Source: Candidatus Zixiibacteriota bacterium
GTDB taxonomy: Bacteria; Zixibacteria; MSB-5A5; UBA10806
Assembly (NCBI GenBank): GCA_003520965.1
Contig: DOTU01000243.1
Span: 1 to 9,353 of the forward strand
Length of the DNA: 9,353 bases
Direction of reading: 5' to 3'
The stretch's first letter is position 1. The number at the start of each line of letters is the position of its first letter. Position numbers and translations under genes: made by a program. The notes beneath the pieces were generated by a model. It was given only the letters and a program-made list of their open reading frames with translations, did no database searches and had not been told where the DNA came from. Positions 7,460 through 9,353 of this stretch are shown here, one piece after another.

Positions 7460-8035
7460 CTACTTGCGGGGTCTTTTTCCCTGCTCCTGGCCTTTGGGTT
7501 CCATTCTCATATCCTTGTCCATCATGCCGGGCATACCGGAGTCCATTTTGCATGGTCCATCACCCATCATTGGACCAAGGCCCATTGGGCCTCCCATCAT
7601 AGGACCGCCCATCATGCCGCATGGACCATCACAACCCCTGCGCCCTTTCATTCCACGACCCATCCCGTGACGCATTTTGCGCCATTGAGCAAGCTGTTCG
7701 TCATTAAGGATATTACGAGCAGCAAGCAGATGCTGCATCCGAATTTTGGCAATATCGCCCTTAATGGATGAAATCTGATCCACCTTATTGAGTATGGCCT
7801 GCTCATCGATTTTTGACTTCATGAGAAGCTGCTTGAGTTCGATTTTTGCCAGTTTTAGATCCCCTTGCGGTTTGATCATATCCTTGGCATTCTGCATCTT
7901 AAAATTTTCCATCTGTTCAATCTGTTGATCGGAAAGCTTTAGCTTATCCCCCATCCGGCCCATATCCATGGGCTGGGCAAAAATCACCGGCGCTGCGATT
8001 AACACCATTATGGCGATAAATACTGCTTTTTTCAT
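7460..8035 (-). CDS. Exported LTXXQ (Spy/CpxP-like) protein with Met/Gly/Cys-rich tail
   Basis: The protein has 191 residues from the ATG at 8035. The frame opens earlier at a TTG (8056), but that would place the AAGGAGG site inside the gene, so the ATG is preferred. Residues 1-20 are a signal peptide with likely cleavage after IFA, giving a periplasmic product. Residues 30-120 are a helical domain with two LTXXQ-type motifs, LSDQQ (34-38) and LNDEQ (110-114), the hallmark of the Spy/CpxP/ZraP/CnrX group of periplasmic chaperones and metal sensors. From residue 121 the protein changes to a low-complexity tail of 71 residues with 16 Met, 3 Cys and many Gly and Pro, suggestive of soft-metal binding. 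It ends in a basic stretch. It is the last gene of the sigma-factor operon, 22 bp after the previous gene. A role in sensing or buffering envelope or metal stress is inferred. Confidence 0.85.
   Translation of the reverse strand: MKKAVFIAIMVLIAAPVIFAQPMDMGRMGDKLKLSDQQIEQMENFKMQNAKDMIKPQGDLKLAKIELKQLLMKSKIDEQAILNKVDQISSIKGDIAKIRMQHLLAARNILNDEQLAQWRKMRHGMGRGMKGRRGCDGPCGMMGGPMMGGPMGLGPMMGDGPCKMDSGMPGMMDKDMRMEPKGQEQGKRPRK
7563..7615 (-). repeat. Short in-gene repeats encoding the Met/Gly/Pro tail
   Basis: The + strand octamer CCCATCAT occurs at 7563-7570, 7593-7600 and 7608-7615, spaced 30 and 15 bases apart. The repeat is in frame and encodes recurring Met-Met-Gly steps. Such tracts can expand or contract by slippage. 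Confidence 0.5.
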
Positions 8036-8042
8036 TTCCTTG

Positions 8043-8049
8043 CCTCCTT
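8043..8049 (-). promoter_or_regulatory. Ribosome binding site deciding the start of the second LTXXQ gene
   Basis: AAGGAGG on the - strand, seven bases before the ATG at 8035. It lies inside the longer TTG-started frame, which is therefore rejected. Confidence 0.75.
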
Positions 8050-8057
8050 CTTTCAAC

Positions 8058-8576
8058 TTACTGGTTATCCCTCATTCTACCGCCCCTATTGTCCTGACGC
8101 ATATCGCGAATAAATTCCTGCAACCGCTGCTTGAATCTTTCCTCGAATACGACTAGCTTAGCTTGCTGTTGAAGCGGTAAAATGGTGGAAATATCTTTTA
8201 TGAATTTATCTCTTTCAGCCAACATTTGCCTGGGGATATCATTTACGGCGGCCATAGCTTCGGCAATATCCTTATTAGAAGCGCTTTGACTGTCCGCTAA
8301 GCTCTCCAAACGGTCGACCAGCTCTCCCCTTTTCATTTCGATATCATCCATGGCTTTCTGAAATTTGTTATAGATCGGAAAGAACTTTTCAGATTGCTGG
8401 GGAGTGAGCCCGACTTCCTCGGTTAGTTTCCAGACCTTCATAGTATTGATTCGTTCGCGAAGTTTCTCGCGCATGGGACCACCCTCGGGCCCCATAGGCG
8501 GCGGCCCCGGTTGCGCCAGCGTAACTCCCGCCGAAACAATCATTATGGCCATTACTAAATACTTAGTGATTTTCAT
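8058..8576 (-). CDS. Exported LTXXQ (Spy/CpxP-like) protein
   Basis: The protein has 172 residues from the ATG at 8576. An alternative ATG at 8588 overlaps the anti-sigma stop as ATGA and adds four residues. I prefer 8576 because GAGGG lies five bases before it and the signal peptide then begins at MKITKY. Cleavage is likely after LAQ or between Ala21 and Gln22. A short Pro/Gly linker follows, then an all-helical domain with LTPQQ (57-61) and LPLQQ (133-137), the paired LTXXQ motifs of the Spy/CpxP family. The mature protein is rich in Lys, Arg, Glu and Gln and has no Cys or Met-rich tail. It lies directly behind the anti-sigma gene and is probably regulated by the same sigma factor, as a stress-induced periplasmic chaperone or a sensor feeding back on the anti-sigma factor. 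It is related to, but clearly diverged from, the next gene. Confidence 0.85.
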   Translation of the reverse strand: MKITKYLVMAIMIVSAGVTLAQPGPPPMGPEGGPMREKLRERINTMKVWKLTEEVGLTPQQSEKFFPIYNKFQKAMDDIEMKRGELVDRLESLADSQSASNKDIAEAMAAVNDIPRQMLAERDKFIKDISTILPLQQQAKLVVFEERFKQRLQEFIRDMRQDNRGGRMRDNQ

Positions 8577-8584
8577 ATAATCCC

Positions 8585-9163
8585 TCATCCCTTCAAATTA
8601 TCTATTTTTTCATAGAGGTTGTTCAACTCATCAGCCGACATGCTGTTTAAGATATCATTGATATCGGAATCCCGCAAAAGTTCATCAGACGCATTGTCGA
8701 GATCGATATTATCGCCGGCCAGAGACGCGAGAAGTTCAACCCCAAGACTATCCGACGAGAGGATTGTGTTTTCGATTTCCTGTGTTGAGTAAACCACAGC
8801 TCCGGCCAAAGAATTATTAGAATTCTGAACAGGCTTGGAAGGTAGAAATATCAGCACAGCCGCCGCTGCAACGATAGCAGGAGCTAAAAGCCACTTGAAC
8901 GGCCAGGCAATCCTGACCGATTTGTGTTCTTTAGCCTTAACCGGCGCCATCGAGATAATCTTCTCAAAATTTATATCATCAAGCTCGCCAGGGCGAACCA
9001 CAAGATCAGTTTCATTCAGTGCTTTTTGCATCAATGAGAGATTATTTAAATAAACAGTGCATTGAGGGCAGGAAACAACGTGCGCCTCCAACTCAGCGGA
9101 AAGCTGGTTATCAGACTTCACTAAACCAAGATCTATCTGTTTGCGAAATTCCTTGCAGTTCAT
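8585..9163 (-). CDS. Zinc-finger transmembrane anti-sigma factor
   Basis: The protein has 192 residues. The cytoplasmic N-terminus carries the anti-sigma zinc-finger pattern: Cys3, then His28-x3-Cys32-x2-Cys35 (AHVVSCPQC). A single membrane segment spans about residues 87-108, preceded by a Lys/Arg-containing stretch. The remaining 84 residues should face the periplasm and are acidic, with several Asp-rich steps and no recognisable domain. It should bind and hold the ECF sigma factor encoded just upstream until an envelope signal releases it; that is the family role, not something shown here. The start at 9163 is supported by GGAGG four bases upstream and by the ATGA overlap with the sigma gene. 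Its end overlaps or abuts the first LTXXQ gene, so the three are tightly coupled. Confidence 0.88.
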   Translation of the reverse strand: MNCKEFRKQIDLGLVKSDNQLSAELEAHVVSCPQCTVYLNNLSLMQKALNETDLVVRPGELDDINFEKIISMAPVKAKEHKSVRIAWPFKWLLAPAIVAAAAVLIFLPSKPVQNSNNSLAGAVVYSTQEIENTILSSDSLGVELLASLAGDNIDLDNASDELLRDSDINDILNSMSADELNNLYEKIDNLKG

Positions 9164-9353
9164 GGAACCTCCGCTCTTAAATATGCGCCTAATTCGCCGC
9201 GCAGCTTTCTAATTGCCTGATGATAATGAGCCTTAACGGCACCCTCGGATATTCCCAGAAGTCCGGCGATTTCGGCATGAGGCTTTTCCTCGTAATAGCG
9301 AAGAATGAAAACGGCCTTCTGTCTGGTCGGCAAGGTAGCAATCGCCGCCTCCA
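9160..9353 (-). CDS. ECF-type RNA polymerase sigma factor, C-terminal region 4, cut by the right edge
   Basis: Translating the - strand from the edge gives 63 residues and a TGA that overlaps the anti-sigma ATG (ATGA, four bases). The peptide contains LPTRQKAVFILRYYEE, then HAEIAGLLGISEGAVK and HQAIRKLR. This is the helix-turn-helix of sigma-70 region 4 as found in ECF sigma factors, which recognises the -35 element. Regions 2 and the N-terminus lie beyond the window, so the ECF subgroup cannot be assigned. The coupling to a zinc-finger anti-sigma gene and two exported LTXXQ genes marks it as an envelope or metal stress sigma factor. Autoregulation from a promoter beyond the window is likely but not visible. 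Confidence 0.9.
   Translation of the reverse strand, partial: EAAIATLPTRQKAVFILRYYEEKPHAEIAGLLGISEGAVKAHYHQAIRKLRGELGAYLRAEVP

Noticed and set aside
8036..8056. TTG start for the Met-rich LTXXQ protein
   Set aside because: It would put the strong AAGGAGG site inside the coding region; the ATG at 8035 begins a clean signal peptide.
1..9353. CRISPR arrays, tRNA or rRNA genes, insertion sequences
   Set aside because: No regular direct repeats with spacers, no cloverleaf or rRNA-like stretches, and no transposase or terminal inverted repeats were seen on either strand.

Overview
The window reads as a piece of bacterial chromosome with moderate G+C content and tightly packed genes. There are no mobile elements, tRNA or rRNA genes, or CRISPR arrays. 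The gene mix recalls the FCB group and its candidate-phylum relatives such as Zixibacteria: an ECF sigma/anti-sigma pair followed by two exported LTXXQ proteins, a secreted transglutaminase-like protein with a C-terminal WW tail, and large PEP/pyruvate-binding proteins. That placement is an inference from gene style, not a phylogenetic result.

Left third, + strand (1-4038): two overlapping genes encode related proteins. Both carry the ATP-binding domain of pyruvate phosphate dikinase (PPDK) and PEP synthase, followed by the same uncharacterised module marked by GR.G and HFF motifs. Neither shows the phosphohistidine or PEP-barrel domain after it. The first gene enters from the left edge. The second (1062 aa) also has an N-terminal GAF-like region and a C-terminal DNA polymerase beta-type nucleotidyltransferase domain with all three carboxylates. 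A strong terminator at 4060-4091 closes this unit. This pair is the most intriguing part of the window.

Middle, - strand (4149-7290): going in the direction of transcription there is a membrane-anchored monohaem cytochrome c, then, after about 160 bp, a secreted transglutaminase-like protein. A cytoplasmic calcineurin-like metallophosphoesterase follows 30 bp downstream. The last two probably share a transcript that converges on the left unit.

Right, - strand (7404-9353): a compact stress-response operon runs in the order ECF sigma factor (only region 4 is in the window), zinc-finger transmembrane anti-sigma factor, LTXXQ protein 1, LTXXQ protein 2 with a Met/Gly/Cys-rich tail, and an intrinsic terminator. 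Sigma and anti-sigma overlap by ATGA. The layout is that of an envelope or metal-stress module, by analogy with CnrYXH, CpxP, Spy and ZraP. The inducing signal is not readable from the sequence.

Several starts are revised here, because the longest reading frames begin with GTG, TTG or ATG codons at or before the ribosome binding site. The preferred starts are at 6614, 8035 and 8576.
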